Source of the DNA: Gemmatimonadaceae bacterium | GTDB lineage: Bacteria; Gemmatimonadota; Gemmatimonadetes; Gemmatimonadales; Gemmatimonadaceae | Assembly (NCBI GenBank): GCA_025362035.1 | Contig: JANYIN010000102.1 | Location: 1-64,000, forward strand | Length of the DNA: 64,000 bases | Reading direction: 5' to 3' | Program-made: the position numbers and the translations under genes | Part shown: one piece after another, positions 31,232-44,236 of the stretch | Layout of the letters: each line of letters opens with the position of its first letter | How positions within the stretch are numbered: the stretch's first letter is position 1 | The notes under the pieces: generated by a model | Told to the model about the DNA's origin: nothing | The model's database searches: none | Seen by the model: only the letters and a program-made list of their open reading frames with translations

Positions 31232-31915
31232 ATGTGGTTGTTGACGTTGTACCGTTCGACCGTAGGGAAGAAGGCGATCATGGCGGTGACCGGGCTGCTG
31301 CTCGTCGTGTTCGTGATCGGGCATATGGCAGGCAACCTTCAGGTTTTCGTCGGGGCGGCCAGAATGAACGGCTACGCGGCATTCCTGAAGAGCACCGGTG
31401 AACTGTTGTGGGTCGTACGGCTCGGCCTGCTCGCCGCGGTGCTGCTCCATATCCTGATGGCGCTGCAACTGACGCGCATCAAGGCCGCGGCCCGTCCCGT
31501 CGACTATCAGAAGCGGCAGCCGCAGGTGAGCACGGTGGCGTCGAGGACGATGCGCTGGGGCGGCGTGTTGCTGCTGGTGTTCATCGTGTTCCACCTCCTG
31601 CATTTCACCACGGGCACGATCTTTCCGTGGGCGAGCGCGCCCGACGCGCTTCATCCCGAATTCAGCCACACCGACGTGTATGGAAACGTGATGAGCGCGT
31701 TTCACACGCCGTGGGTCGTGCTGTTTTACGTCGTCGCCATGCTGTTCCTCCTGCTCCATCTCTTTCACGGTGCGTGGAGCTCGGTGCGCACGCTTGGACT
31801 GACCACGCCGTCCCGGCAGCCGATGAAACGGCACGTGGCCACCGTCGTCGCGCTCGTGGTCTGGCTCGGTTTCACCGCCGTGCCGGTCGCTGTGTTTTTC
31901 GGAGTGATTCGATAG
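31232..31915 (+). CDS. sdhC: Succinate dehydrogenase cytochrome b subunit (b558 type)
   Basis: Multi-TM protein with GKKAIMAVTGLLL and spaced His residues; directly upstream of sdhA. Confidence 0.92.
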   Translation: MWLLTLYRSTVGKKAIMAVTGLLLVVFVIGHMAGNLQVFVGAARMNGYAAFLKSTGELLWVVRLGLLAAVLLHILMALQLTRIKAAARPVDYQKRQPQVSTVASRTMRWGGVLLLVFIVFHLLHFTTGTIFPWASAPDALHPEFSHTDVYGNVMSAFHTPWVVLFYVVAMLFLLLHLFHGAWSSVRTLGLTTPSRQPMKRHVATVVALVVWLGFTAVPVAVFFGVIR

Positions 31916-33834
<1,919 letters not shown>

Positions 33835-33838
<4 letters not shown>

Positions 33839-34617
33839 GCGGAACGATGAACATGAAGCTGCGTGTCTGGCGCCAGTCATCTCCGGACGCAAAGGGCGCG
33901 CTGAAGGAATACGCGGCGACCGACGTGAGCCCGGACATGTCGTTTCTCGAGATGCTCGACGAGTTGAACGAGCGCCTCATGGAGCAGGGCGAGGTGGCGA
34001 TCGCGTTCGACCACGATTGCCGCGAGGGGATCTGCGGGTCGTGCGGCGTGATGATCAACGGCGTGGCGCATGGTCCGATGAAGGGTACGGCGACATGCCA
34101 GCTGCACATGCGCAGCTTCAAGGACGGCGACACCATCGTGATCGAGCCGTGGCGTGCGGCGGCGTTCCCCGTGGTGAAGGATCTGGTGGTCAACCGCGGT
34201 GCGTTCGATCGCATCATTCAGGCGGGCGGGTATGTGTCGGTAGCGACGGGCGCCGCCAAGGACGCGAACAGCATCCCCGTACCGAAGGAGGACTCGGACG
34301 CGGCGATGGATGCGGCGGCGTGCATCGGGTGCGGTGCGTGCGTGGCCGCGTGTCCGAACGGGTCTGCGTCGCTCTTTACGGCGGCGAAGGTCTCGCATCT
34401 CGGATTGTTGCCGCAGGGGCAGCCGGAGCGGTACCGGCGCGCGCTCAAGATGGTGGCGCAGATGGATCTCGAGAGCTTTGGCGGGTGCACGTTGTTCGGC
34501 GAGTGCATGGAGGCGTGCCCCAAGGAAATCAGCATCGATTTCATCTCGCGGATGAATCGTGACTTTCTGGTTGGCGCGGCAACGGCACCGATGGAGCGTG
34601 GGGGCGGGGAGGACTGA
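33835..34617 (+). CDS. sdhB: Succinate dehydrogenase/fumarate reductase iron-sulfur subunit
   Basis: [51 protein letters not shown]. Confidence 0.96.
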
Positions 34618-34684
34618 CGTCGCCGCTGGATTGCCGGTTCGAACCGACTACCGCGGATTGGAACGGATCAAATAACGCGAGTCT

Positions 34685-34711
34685 CCGCGGATTCCGATCC
34701 TAGATCCGCGG
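34685..34711. terminator. Possible bidirectional terminator between convergent sdhB and dcd
   Basis: CCGCGGAT (34685-34692) and ATCCGCGG (34704-34711) flank the dcd stop. Confidence 0.3.
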
Positions 34712-35254
34712 CAGCGTGACGCCCACCTGGGCCTGGTACTTTCCCTTCTTGTCCTTGTACGACACCTGCGGCTCCTCCTCGCCCTTGAAGAAAAGGACCT
34801 GAGCGATGCCTTCGTTCGCGTAGATCTTCGCGGGCAGCGGCGTCGTATTCGAGATCTCGAGTGTCACGAAGCCTTCCCACTCCGGCTCGAACGGCGTGAC
34901 GTTCGTGATGATCCCGCACCGCGCGTAGGTGGACTTGCCGACCGTGACGGTGAGGATATTGCGCGGGATCCGGAAGTATTCCACCGAGCGCGCCAGTGCG
35001 AAACTGTTCGGCGGCACGATGCAGACGTCGCCTTCCCATTCCACGAAGCAGCTGCTCTGGAAGTCTTTTGGATCGACGATGGAGTTCAGCACGTTGGTGA
35101 AGATCCTGAACTCCCGCGCGACGCGCATGTCGTACCCGTACGAGCTCACCCCGTATGAGATGACCCCGTCGCGAACCTGCCGGTCCTCGAAGGGCTCGAT
35201 CATCCCGTGCTCCTTCGCCATCCGGGTGATCCAGCGGTCTGACATGATGCTCAT
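34700..35254 (-). CDS. dcd: dCTP deaminase
   Basis: [81 protein letters not shown]. Confidence 0.95.
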   Translation of the reverse strand: MSIMSDRWITRMAKEHGMIEPFEDRQVRDGVISYGVSSYGYDMRVAREFRIFTNVLNSIVDPKDFQSSCFVEWEGDVCIVPPNSFALARSVEYFRIPRNILTVTVGKSTYARCGIITNVTPFEPEWEGFVTLEISNTTPLPAKIYANEGIAQVLFFKGEEEPQVSYKDKKGKYQAQVGVTLPRI

Positions 35255-35402
35255 GCGTGGCGCGGGGGAAAGTGTAGGGGAAACCCGCACGACCAGGAGT
35301 GCGGAAAGCGCGCGAAAGTTATTCGGCGCGCTCATCAACCGCCAATGGGTGCGGGGGTAGGACCGACGACGCGCTGTGGTGCAAACCCGGTTGCGCACGC
35401 CG

Positions 35403-35432
35403 TTGACACTTCTTTGCGGCACCGGGTAACTT
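35403..35432 (+). promoter_or_regulatory. Sigma70-like promoter of the nuo operon
   Basis: TTGACA (35403-35408), 18-nt spacer, TAACTT (35427-35432), upstream of nuoA. Confidence 0.55.
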
Positions 35433-35477
35433 CATGCGCTGCAACTTAGTGAAAGTTTTCACGATGTGCGGAGAACC

Positions 35478-35882
35478 ATGGAACGCACGTATCTGCCGGT
35501 CTTGTTGCTCGTAGGATTCGTCGGCGTCAACGCGCTGCTGATCATCCTCCTCTCTCACCTGATCACGCGATCGCGGCCCACCGCGGTCAAGCAGACACCG
35601 TACGAGTCCGGCATGCCGGTGCTCGGTGACGCGCGCGAGCGCTTCTCCGTGAAGTTCTACATGGTCGCGGTGTTGTTCATCATCTTCGACATCGAGACGG
35701 TGTTCATGATCCCGTGGGGCGCGCACTTCCGGCAGCTGTCCTGCACGGTGGATCTCGTAGGCGGGGCGTGCCCGGCCGGTCAGATCTCGCTGTTTGGGCT
35801 CTGGGAGATGCTCGTGTTCATCGCCATCCTCCTGGTCGGGTTCATCTACGTGTGGAAGAAGGGAGCATTGCAATGGGATTGA
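35478..35882 (+). CDS. nuoA: NADH-quinone oxidoreductase subunit A
   Basis: [39 protein letters not shown]. Confidence 0.95.
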   Translation: MERTYLPVLLLVGFVGVNALLIILLSHLITRSRPTAVKQTPYESGMPVLGDARERFSVKFYMVAVLFIIFDIETVFMIPWGAHFRQLSCTVDLVGGACPAGQISLFGLWEMLVFIAILLVGFIYVWKKGALQWD

Positions 35883-36499
35883 GCCCACGTCCGGAAACCA
35901 GCCGCGTCACCGTCGATCCGCAATCTCAGGAGAGCTGGGTCACCACGCGACTGGATTTCCTCGTGAACTGGGGCCGAGCGAACTCGCTGTGGCCCATGCC
36001 GTTCGGAACGGCGTGCTGCGCTATCGAGTTCATGGCCTCGGCCGCGAGCAAGTTCGATCTGGCGCGATTCGGGATGGAGCGGATGAGCTTTTCGCCGCGC
36101 CAGGCTGACGTGCTCATCTGCGCGGGGCGTGTACCCTTCAAGCTCGCACCGGTCATCCGCCGCATCTGGCAGCAGATGCCACAGCCCAAGTGGTGCATCT
36201 CCATGGGGGCGTGTGCGTCGTCCGGCGGCATGTTCGACAACTACGCCGTGGTGCAGGGGATTGACACCATCATTCCCGTGGACGTTTACGTGCCGGGTTG
36301 TCCTCCTCGCCCCGAGGGGCTGATGTACGGAATCATGATGCTGCAGGAGAAGGTGAAGAAGGAGCGGATGGCGGATACCTCGCTCCGGAACGAGATGGAG
36401 CCGGACCCGAACAGTCAGCTCTACATCTCACCGCGCCTCATCGACGAGCTGTCTGAGCCTTTCGGCAATTCCATCAATCAGACGCGGTCTGGCCTGTGA
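35873..36499 (+). CDS. nuoB: NADH-quinone oxidoreductase subunit B
   Basis: [49 protein letters not shown]. Confidence 0.96.
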   Translation: MGLSPRPETSRVTVDPQSQESWVTTRLDFLVNWGRANSLWPMPFGTACCAIEFMASAASKFDLARFGMERMSFSPRQADVLICAGRVPFKLAPVIRRIWQQMPQPKWCISMGACASSGGMFDNYAVVQGIDTIIPVDVYVPGCPPRPEGLMYGIMMLQEKVKKERMADTSLRNEMEPDPNSQLYISPRLIDELSEPFGNSINQTRSGL

Positions 36500-37200
36500 G
36501 TGCGACATTTATTCCGATCGTCGCGGGGCATGCCGAGGGCGTCGACGCGGCGGCGCCCGTGACGCCGAAGAACGTGCCGCATCATGGGGGACCGGCCAAT
36601 CCGTCGGCGCAGGCACTGATGGAGAAGTTCGGGAGCGCCGTTCACCGGGTTGACGTGGTGTGGGGCGAAACGACGGTGATCGTCGAGCGCGCGCGCGTGA
36701 ACGAGATCGTGCGATGGCTGCACGACGAGCCGTCCCAGCAGTACGACTTCTGCGCTGACGTCACTGCCGTGGAGTTTCGCGATCTGGAGCTGCCCATCGA
36801 GGTAGTGTGGCACCTTCGCTCGCTCCCCTATCGTCGCTTCCTGCGGCTCAAGGCGCTGATCCCCAAGGGGCAGCCCCTGGCAGTGCCGAGCGTGTGGGAC
36901 ATCCACAAGAGCGTGGACTGGATGGAGCGTGAGTGCTACGACATGTTCGGCATCACGTTCACCGGACACCCCGATCTGCGCCGCATCCTGATGTGGGAGC
37001 AGTACAAGGAAGGCTTTCCGCTACGTAAGGATTTCCCCCTACGCGGCCGGTTCAGCCGTTCCGAGCAACTTCGCCAGGCGCTGTCGCAGAACCCCGAAGC
37101 CAAGTACAGCATGCAAGAGCTCTCCATCGCCGACGCGTTCGAAGACCTGCCGCGGGACATGCGTCAGCGCCTGAGCGCGGGCGAGAAGGTGGGAGAATAG
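36496..37200 (+). CDS. nuoC: NADH-quinone oxidoreductase subunit C
   Basis: [37 protein letters not shown]. Confidence 0.95.
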   Translation: MSATFIPIVAGHAEGVDAAAPVTPKNVPHHGGPANPSAQALMEKFGSAVHRVDVVWGETTVIVERARVNEIVRWLHDEPSQQYDFCADVTAVEFRDLELPIEVVWHLRSLPYRRFLRLKALIPKGQPLAVPSVWDIHKSVDWMERECYDMFGITFTGHPDLRRILMWEQYKEGFPLRKDFPLRGRFSRSEQLRQALSQNPEAKYSMQELSIADAFEDLPRDMRQRLSAGEKVGE

Positions 37201-37202
37201 CG

Positions 37203-38516
37203 ATGGCGACCACGAAGCGGACGGTCGAAGTCGCGTTGTCCACCACGGGACTGGATTCGCGCGGGCGGCCGCAACGCGTGCCCCTGGTCACGGACCAGTC
37301 GGGGAACCTGGTGCCGGTCACGGCGTCGCCCGCCCTGGAGCCGGAGTTGGAGGGCGACCACATGCTCATCAACATCGGCCCGCAGCACCCGGCAACGCAC
37401 GGTGTGCTCCGGCTGGTGCTCGAGCTCGACGGCGAGACGGTCGTACGCTGCATCCCGCATATCGGGTATCTGCACTGCGGGTTCGAGAAGATCGGCGAGT
37501 ATCGCCAGTACAACCAGATCATTCCGTGGACCGACCGCGAGGACTATCTCAACTCGCCTGGCAACAACGTGGCATTTGCGCTTGGTGCGGAGCGGCTGTT
37601 CGGCATTGAAATCACCGAGCGGTGCAAGGTGCTCCGGGTCATGGCGATGGAATTGTCGCGGCTCATTTCGCATTGCGTCTGGCTCGGCACGTTCTGCATC
37701 GACATCGGCGCCTTCACGCCATTCCTGTGGATTTTCCAGCAGCGCGAGCGCGTGTACACCATGCTCGAGAGCTGGATTGGCGCGCGGCTCACCACGAGCC
37801 TGACGCGTGTGGGCGGCATGGCCGCGGACATTCCCGACGGGTGGACGGACGATCTCGAGAACTTCGTCCGCACCTTTCCGAAGGTGCTGGCCGAGTGCGA
37901 CGCGATGCTGACGAAGAATGCCATCTGGGTGGGGCGCACCGTTGGTCTCGGCGCCATGTCGTCGGCCGAGGCCGTGAACTACGGCTTATCGGGGCCGATG
38001 CTGCGCGCCTCCGGCGTGGCGTACGATGTTCGCAAGGATTTTCCCTATCTCGACTACGAAACGTACGACTTCGACATCGCGGTGGGTCAGGCGGGCGACG
38101 TGTACGACCGTTATCTCGTACGCCTCGAGGAAATGCGGCAGTCAATCCGCATTCTCGAACAAGCCCTCAAGCGGCTGCCCGACGGCCCAGTGAACGTGGA
38201 TGACCATCGTGTGATCCTGCCGCCGAAGAGCAAGGCGACGAGCGATATGGAGAGCATGATCCATCACTTCAAGCAGGTCATGGAGGGTCCGCGTCCGCCG
38301 GTGGGCGAAGCGTACGTGGCCGTCGAGAGTCCGAAGGGCGAGAAGGGCTACTACATGGTGTCGGATGGCACGTCCAAGCCGGTGCGCTGGCGCATCCGGC
38401 CACCCTCGTTCGTCAACCTGGCGGCGATCCCGAAGATGGTCGAGGGTCACTTGTTGTCGGACGTCATCGCGATCAACGCGAGCATCGACATCGTCATGGG
38501 AGAAATCGATCGATGA
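37203..38516 (+). CDS. nuoD: NADH-quinone oxidoreductase subunit D
   Basis: NIGPQHPATHGVLRLVLELDGE; HIGYLHCGFEK; C-terminal MGEIDR. Confidence 0.96.
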   Translation: MATTKRTVEVALSTTGLDSRGRPQRVPLVTDQSGNLVPVTASPALEPELEGDHMLINIGPQHPATHGVLRLVLELDGETVVRCIPHIGYLHCGFEKIGEYRQYNQIIPWTDREDYLNSPGNNVAFALGAERLFGIEITERCKVLRVMAMELSRLISHCVWLGTFCIDIGAFTPFLWIFQQRERVYTMLESWIGARLTTSLTRVGGMAADIPDGWTDDLENFVRTFPKVLAECDAMLTKNAIWVGRTVGLGAMSSAEAVNYGLSGPMLRASGVAYDVRKDFPYLDYETYDFDIAVGQAGDVYDRYLVRLEEMRQSIRILEQALKRLPDGPVNVDDHRVILPPKSKATSDMESMIHHFKQVMEGPRPPVGEAYVAVESPKGEKGYYMVSDGTSKPVRWRIRPPSFVNLAAIPKMVEGHLLSDVIAINASIDIVMGEIDR

Positions 38517-39019
38517 GCGCGGCGACCCACCAACAGTTCCGCTACGAGCCGGTCTTCGTCGGAAAGCGGAAGGAGGAGCTCGACGAGCTCCTCACGCGCT
38601 ATCCCACGAAAATGGCCGCGCTCCTCCCCGCGCTGTGGATCGTGCAGGAAGAGCGCGGTTGGGTACCTGCGGAGGGCATGGCGGAAGTGGCGCACCTGCT
38701 GGAGCTCACGCCCGCGTACGTGAAGGGCGTGGTGACCTTCTACACCATGTATCATCAGCATCCCGTGGCGAAGCACTTCATCCAGGTGTGCACCACGTCG
38801 CCGTGCAACGTCTGCGGTGCCGAGGACGTGGTGAACGCGCTGCTCAAGCACACCGGCTGTGAAGAACTCGGCGTCAACTCAGCGGACGGGAAGTACTGCG
38901 TGATCGAAGTCGAATGTCTCGGCGCGTGCGGGTTCAACACGCCGTTGATGGTCAATGAGCGGTTCATCGAGTCGGTCACCGTGGATTCGGTGCCTGCGCT
39001 CCTCGCCTCCCTGGGCTGA
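38513..39019 (+). CDS. nuoE: NADH-quinone oxidoreductase subunit E
   Basis: CTTSPCNVCGAEDV and CLGACGFNTPLMV 2Fe-2S ligands. Confidence 0.95.
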   Translation: MSAATHQQFRYEPVFVGKRKEELDELLTRYPTKMAALLPALWIVQEERGWVPAEGMAEVAHLLELTPAYVKGVVTFYTMYHQHPVAKHFIQVCTTSPCNVCGAEDVVNALLKHTGCEELGVNSADGKYCVIEVECLGACGFNTPLMVNERFIESVTVDSVPALLASLG

Positions 39020-39020
39020 C

Positions 39021-40337
39021 ATGGGCTTTCCACACACCCCACACGAGCGCGAAACGCTCGTTCTCTCCGAGTACTTCGGAGTCCGCGAGGCGATCAGCCT
39101 GGCGGGATACAAGCAACGCGGCGGTTACGCGGCGCTGGACAAGGCTCTCAGGATGGAGCCCGCCGAGATCGTGCAGATCGTGAAGGACTCCGGGCTGCGG
39201 GGTCGCGGTGGCGCCGGGTTCCCCACGGGGATGAAGTGGAGCTTCATGAAGCCGGGCGACGGCAAGCCGCACTACCTGTGCTGCAACGCCGACGAGTCGG
39301 AGCCCGGCACGTTCAAGGATCGCGAGATCATGCGGTGGACGCCGCACGCGCTGGTGGAAGGGTGCGCGATCGCCGCCTACGCCATCGGCGCGGAAGTCGC
39401 GTACGTGTACATCCGGGGCGAGTACACCGAGGCGCTCGACAGGATGAACGCGGCGTGCAAGGAGGCGTACGCGGCCGGCATCCTCGGCGCGAACGCCATG
39501 GGTACGGGCAAGACGGTTCACGTGTACGTGCACAAGGGTGCCGGCGCGTACATCTGCGGCGAAGAGACGGCGCTGATGAACTCCCTGGAGGGACGTCGCG
39601 GCAATCCGCGCATCAAGCCGCCGTTCCCCGCGGTGTCCGGCCTGTTCAACCAGCCCACCACCATCAACAACGTCGAGACGCTGGTGGCCGTGAACCACAT
39701 CCTCATCAAGGGTGCGGAGTGGTACCGGACGTTCGGACGCGTGGACAATCCCAAGAGCACGGGCACCAAACTGTTTTCGGTGTGCGGTAACATCGCCAGG
39801 CCGGGCAACTACGAAGTGGCGATGGGATTTCCGTTCAAGGACTTTCTCTATGACCTCTGCGGCGGTCCACTGCCCGGGCGCGAGTTCAAGGCGATCATCC
39901 CCGGCGGCATCTCGGTGCCGATTCAGACGCGGGCCGAGGCGGAGAATTCTCCGATGGACTATGAGGGCTTCGTCGCCAACGGGACGATGCTCGGCTCCGG
40001 CGGCGTGATCGTGATCGACGACGCGCAAAATCTCGTGAAACAGATCGCGCGCGCCGCGCGGTTTTTCGCGCACGAGAGTTGTGCGCAGTGTACGCAGTGC
40101 CGCGAAGGCACCGCGTGGACGACGAAGATTCTCGAGCGCATCGTCGCGGGGGATGGCACGCACGAGGATCTCGACACGCTGATGGAGATCGCGGACAACA
40201 TGACGGGCAAGACCATCTGCGTGTTGAGCGACTCGTGCGCGACACCAGTGGTGTCCGGTCTCACGAAGTTCCGCGACGATTTCGAGGCTCTGATCAAGAG
40301 GAAGAAGGTGCACATGGTGCCGGCACAGGTGGCCTGA
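39021..40337 (+). CDS. nuoF: NADH-quinone oxidoreductase subunit F
   Basis: GLRGRGGAGFPTGMKW; CNADESEPGTFKDR; GAGAYICGEETALMNSLEG; ESCAQCTQCREG. Confidence 0.97.
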   Translation: MGFPHTPHERETLVLSEYFGVREAISLAGYKQRGGYAALDKALRMEPAEIVQIVKDSGLRGRGGAGFPTGMKWSFMKPGDGKPHYLCCNADESEPGTFKDREIMRWTPHALVEGCAIAAYAIGAEVAYVYIRGEYTEALDRMNAACKEAYAAGILGANAMGTGKTVHVYVHKGAGAYICGEETALMNSLEGRRGNPRIKPPFPAVSGLFNQPTTINNVETLVAVNHILIKGAEWYRTFGRVDNPKSTGTKLFSVCGNIARPGNYEVAMGFPFKDFLYDLCGGPLPGREFKAIIPGGISVPIQTRAEAENSPMDYEGFVANGTMLGSGGVIVIDDAQNLVKQIARAARFFAHESCAQCTQCREGTAWTTKILERIVAGDGTHEDLDTLMEIADNMTGKTICVLSDSCATPVVSGLTKFRDDFEALIKRKKVHMVPAQVA

Positions 40338-41905
40338 TGACAGACGTCGCGATGGTGAACCTGACGATCGAAGGGCGCGCGGTCCGCGTGCCGAGCGGGA
40401 CGTCCATTCTCGAGGCGGCCAAAGTGGCGGGCGTGCTGGTGCCGCACTATTGCTACCACCCCGGCCTGCCCGTCGCGGGGGTGTGCCGCATGTGCCTGGT
40501 GGAAGTCGAGAAGGCGCCAAAGCTGGCGCCATCGTGCGCAACGACGGTGGCGGAAGGGCAGGTGGTGCATGTCCACTCGCCCAAGTCGCTCGAGGCGCGC
40601 AAGGGCGTGCTGGAGATGCTGCTCATCAATCATCCGCTGGACTGCCCGATATGCGATCAGGCCGGCGAGTGCGAGCTGCAGGACTATACCTATCAGGAAG
40701 GACGCGCCGAAGGCCGCTATCGCGATCCCAAGCGCTTCAATCCGGTAGAGGATTTCGGCGGCGACGTCATGTACGTGGCCAACCGGTGCATCCTCTGCAC
40801 CCGATGCGTGCGCTTCATGGACGACATCGCGCACGATCCCGTGCTCGCGGTGGCGGAGCGCGGTGATCGAGCGCTCATTGCCAAGTTCGACGGCGAGGAT
40901 CTGACGCATGCGTGGGCGGGCAACGTCATCGATCTCTGCCCGGTTGGCGCATTGCTGTCCAAGGATTCACTGAACAAGGCGCGGGCGTGGGAACTCGATC
41001 GGTCGGCGTCGGTGTGCCCGCACTGTTCGCAGGGCTGCAACATGATTGTGGAAACGCGGGACAATCAGGTGATTCGGCTGCGGCCACGCCCGAATGACGC
41101 AGTGAACAAGTTCTTCATGTGCGATCACGGGCGGCTCAACTACCGTTGGATGAACCGGCAGGATCGGGTGGATTCACCGTTGGTGCGCCAGCACGATGTG
41201 CTGGCGAAGGCGGACTGGGAAGTGGCGCTGCGCGTGGCCGGGCAACTCTTGGGAGGCAAGCGGGCGTTCGTGCTCGCCTCGCCGAATCTGTCGAACGAGG
41301 CGCTGTTCCTGCTCGGGAAGCTGGTCGCGAAGACCGGCGGCTCGGGCGCGTTTCGCGTTGTGCAGGGAGCGGAGGCACCGCTGCCGGGCGTCGAGGATCT
41401 GGCGCTACGGGCTGATCGTGCGGCCAACGTTCGCGGCGCGGAGCTCGCGGGATTCGTGCGTTCCGAGTCGCCGCTCTCGGGCATGCAGGGCGGCGAGGTC
41501 CTCGTGGTGGCCGACGAGGAGTTGGCGGGAGTGGATGCCACGGACGTCGCCAAGGCCGGCGCGATCATCGTGATTGGCACCACCCTCCCGGCCTGGGCAC
41601 GGCACGCTGCCACCGTCGTGCTGCCCATCGCCAACACCGTTGAAGAGGACGGCACCTTCACCAATCTCCGCGGACGGGTGCAGCGATTCCTCCAAGCCAA
41701 GGCGGCGCCCGGCCTCGCGCGCCCGAGCTTCCTTGCCATCGGCGACTTGCTCGCCGAGATCGGTGAGGGCAGCGGGTACTGGACCGCGTCGCAGACGTTC
41801 GACGCGCTGGCCGCGTCGCACGCGGAGTTCGCGGGGCTGTCGTACGACGCGCTGGGACTCAAGGGCGCGCCGCTGGCCGGCGCGATGGCGGGAGCATCCG
41901 CATGA
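40337..41905 (+). CDS. nuoG: NADH-quinone oxidoreductase subunit G (short form)
   Basis: 2Fe-2S C..CRMCLVEVE; HPLDCPICDQAGECELQDY; CILCTRCVRF; CPHCSQGCNM. About 522 aa with truncated molybdopterin-like region. Confidence 0.93.
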   Translation: MTDVAMVNLTIEGRAVRVPSGTSILEAAKVAGVLVPHYCYHPGLPVAGVCRMCLVEVEKAPKLAPSCATTVAEGQVVHVHSPKSLEARKGVLEMLLINHPLDCPICDQAGECELQDYTYQEGRAEGRYRDPKRFNPVEDFGGDVMYVANRCILCTRCVRFMDDIAHDPVLAVAERGDRALIAKFDGEDLTHAWAGNVIDLCPVGALLSKDSLNKARAWELDRSASVCPHCSQGCNMIVETRDNQVIRLRPRPNDAVNKFFMCDHGRLNYRWMNRQDRVDSPLVRQHDVLAKADWEVALRVAGQLLGGKRAFVLASPNLSNEALFLLGKLVAKTGGSGAFRVVQGAEAPLPGVEDLALRADRAANVRGAELAGFVRSESPLSGMQGGEVLVVADEELAGVDATDVAKAGAIIVIGTTLPAWARHAATVVLPIANTVEEDGTFTNLRGRVQRFLQAKAAPGLARPSFLAIGDLLAEIGEGSGYWTASQTFDALAASHAEFAGLSYDALGLKGAPLAGAMAGASA

Positions 41906-43185
41906 CACCGCTCACCGCCTTGCTGCAGGCCGCCGGCCCCACCACGGAGCCGCACTTCGGCGTGTGGTTGCTCTTCACCGTGATCAAGCTCGTCGTCATC
42001 TTCACGCTGTACATGGTGGGTGTGGCGCTCCTGACGCTCGCGGAGCGGAAGATTTCGGCGTGGATGCAGGACCGCCACGGTCCTAACCGGGTGGGGAAGG
42101 GCTGGCTGCAGCCGGCGGCCGACGGGGTGAAGAATTTCGTGAAGGAAGAGACCTATCCGGGGGCGGTCAACCTGCCGCTGTTCATCCTGGCGCCGATCCT
42201 CTCGTTCGTGCCGGCACTGGTCACCTGGGCCGTCATCCCGTTCGGCGCGTCCTGGGGATCGCCGTGGGGAGTGATCGACATGGTACTCGCGCCAATGCCG
42301 GTTGGCTTCCTGTTCATCCTCGCCATCTCATCGCTCGGCGTCTACGGCATCGTGCTGGCCGGGTGGTCGTCGAACAACAAGTATGCGCTGCTGGGCGGCC
42401 TGCGGAGCAGCGCGCAGATGATTTCGTACGAGATCGCGATGGGCATGAGCACCATTCCCGTCCTGCTGCTGGCCGGCAACGTCTCGCTCGTCCAGATCGT
42501 GAATCAGCAGGCGTACGAAACGTGGAACGTGCTGAATCTCACCATCGCGTTCTTCATTTTTCTCGTCGCGGCCTTCGCCGAGACGAATCGATTGCCGTTC
42601 GACCTGCCGGAAGCCGAGTCAGAGCTGATTACCGGGTATCACACCGAGTACAGCTCGATGAAGTTCTCGATGTTTTTCATCGCGGAATATGCGAACATGG
42701 TGACGGCGAGCGCGTTGATGGCCACGCTGTTCTTCGGCGGGTGGGACATCCCGTTCACGTTGTGGGACAACGTCGCACCGCACACCGGCATCAAGACGCT
42801 GTTGACGATGGTGTGTTTCCTGGTGAAGACGCTGTTCTTCGTGTTCTTCTATATGTGGATCCGCTGGACGCTTCCACGCTTCCGCTACGACCAGCTCATG
42901 TCGCTGGGGTGGAAGCTCATGCTCCCGCTGGCGCTCGGCTACATCGTGGCGTCGGCGACGACGATCGTGGCACTGGACGCGTTGGGTTTTGCGCGCGGCT
43001 CGTTTCCGTTCCACCTCGGGCTGGTGCTCCTGAACATCGTCTGCGTCGTGGTGCTCTTCGTGATCATCGACCGAGGACGGCTGATCAGCCCCGCGTATTC
43101 GCGTCTCAATGCGCGCGATCTCGAAAAGCTGCGCGCCGCCAGAGCGCCGCAGTTCATTCCTACCGCCCCCGAGTCCGGAGACTGA
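41902..43185 (+). CDS. nuoH: NADH-quinone oxidoreductase subunit H
   Basis: ERKISAWMQDRHGPNRVG; FAETNRLPFDLPEAESELITGYHTEYSSMKF. Confidence 0.96.
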   Translation: MTPLTALLQAAGPTTEPHFGVWLLFTVIKLVVIFTLYMVGVALLTLAERKISAWMQDRHGPNRVGKGWLQPAADGVKNFVKEETYPGAVNLPLFILAPILSFVPALVTWAVIPFGASWGSPWGVIDMVLAPMPVGFLFILAISSLGVYGIVLAGWSSNNKYALLGGLRSSAQMISYEIAMGMSTIPVLLLAGNVSLVQIVNQQAYETWNVLNLTIAFFIFLVAAFAETNRLPFDLPEAESELITGYHTEYSSMKFSMFFIAEYANMVTASALMATLFFGGWDIPFTLWDNVAPHTGIKTLLTMVCFLVKTLFFVFFYMWIRWTLPRFRYDQLMSLGWKLMLPLALGYIVASATTIVALDALGFARGSFPFHLGLVLLNIVCVVVLFVIIDRGRLISPAYSRLNARDLEKLRAARAPQFIPTAPESGD

Positions 43186-43679
43186 TGTCCATCGGCGTGA
43201 AGGTCGTCGAACGGCCGATCGAGCAGGTGAGCTATGTCCGCGCGACCCTTGGCGGGATGAAGCGCACGATCCGGCACATGTTCGAGGAGAAGGTGACGAC
43301 GCAGTATCCCGAGCAGAAGGAGTCCATCTCCAAGCGGTGGCGCGGCACGCACCGCATGCTCACCACTGAGGACGGGAAGGCCAAGTGCGTCGGCTGCGGA
43401 CTGTGTCCGTCGGTGTGTCCGGCCAACTGCATCAAGCTGGTGCCGGGTGAGGACGAGAAAGGCAACCGGTACCCGCTGGTGTTCGAGATCGACGAATTCC
43501 GCTGCATCTTCTGCGGCTACTGCCAGGAGGTGTGCCCGGAGGAGGCGATTCACATGGGCCGCCACTATGAGAACGCCGAGTACAGCCGAGAAGGATTCGT
43601 GTACGATCTCGAGCGGTTGATGGCGCAGACACATCCGGTGTGCGAGATGTGGGACCCCGCCGATCCCAAGGGGGAGTGA
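43185..43679 (+). CDS. nuoI: NADH-quinone oxidoreductase subunit I
   Basis: CVGCGLCPSVCPANCI and CIFCGYCQEVCPEEAI 4Fe-4S motifs. Confidence 0.96.
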   Translation: MSIGVKVVERPIEQVSYVRATLGGMKRTIRHMFEEKVTTQYPEQKESISKRWRGTHRMLTTEDGKAKCVGCGLCPSVCPANCIKLVPGEDEKGNRYPLVFEIDEFRCIFCGYCQEVCPEEAIHMGRHYENAEYSREGFVYDLERLMAQTHPVCEMWDPADPKGE

Positions 43680-44236
43680 TGCCGCACAACAATCTCCAGT
43701 TGTTCTACGTCGCCAACTTCTACCTGTTCGGGTTGATCGCCATCGCGTCCGCCGTGGCGTTCGTCACGCGCAAGAGTCCCGTCTCCGCGGCGCTCTGGCT
43801 GGTCAGCACGATGTCCGCGCTGGCCGCCATGTACGTGATGCTCGATGCGCCCTTCATCGGCGTGATGCAGGTGCTCGTCTACGCGGGCGCGATCATGGTG
43901 GTGTTCCTGTTCGTGATCATGCTGTTGAATCTCGGGCATCCCTCGGAGATCGCGGACGCGCGTGGCATCTGGTGGAAGCTGGCGGGCGGATTGGTGGGGC
44001 TCGCTCTCCTTGCGCAGATTTTCGCGCTGACCAGGGCGCGCTTGCCCGAGGCGCTCGTGCTGCCGGAGAACACGGTGGCCGACCAGATCGTTCGCACCGG
44101 CGCCATTGCGCCGCTGGCGGGGCCGCTGTTCCACGAGTACTTGCTGGCGTTCGAGGTCACGAGCGTTCTGCTCCTGGCGGCGGTGGTCGGCGCCGTGGTG
44201 CTCGGCAAGCGCAAGGATCGTGACTATGCTCGCTGA
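43679..44236 (+). CDS. nuoJ: NADH-quinone oxidoreductase subunit J
   Basis: Multi-[23 protein letters not shown]. Confidence 0.94.
   Translation: MPHNNLQLFYVANFYLFGLIAIASAVAFVTRKSPVSAALWLVSTMSALAAMYVMLDAPFIGVMQVLVYAGAIMVVFLFVIMLLNLGHPSEIADARGIWWKLAGGLVGLALLAQIFALTRARLPEALVLPENTVADQIVRTGAIAPLAGPLFHEYLLAFEVTSVLLLAAVVGAVVLGKRKDRDYAR

Noticed and set aside
34635-34646. CGGTTCGAACCG as a tRNA T-arm fragment
   Set aside because: Perfect 12-bp palindrome, but proper 5-bp T-stem pairing fails and no other tRNA arms surround it.
38976-40541. 521-aa minus-strand ORF opposite nuoF
   Set aside because: Antisense shadow ORF of nuoF/nuoG.
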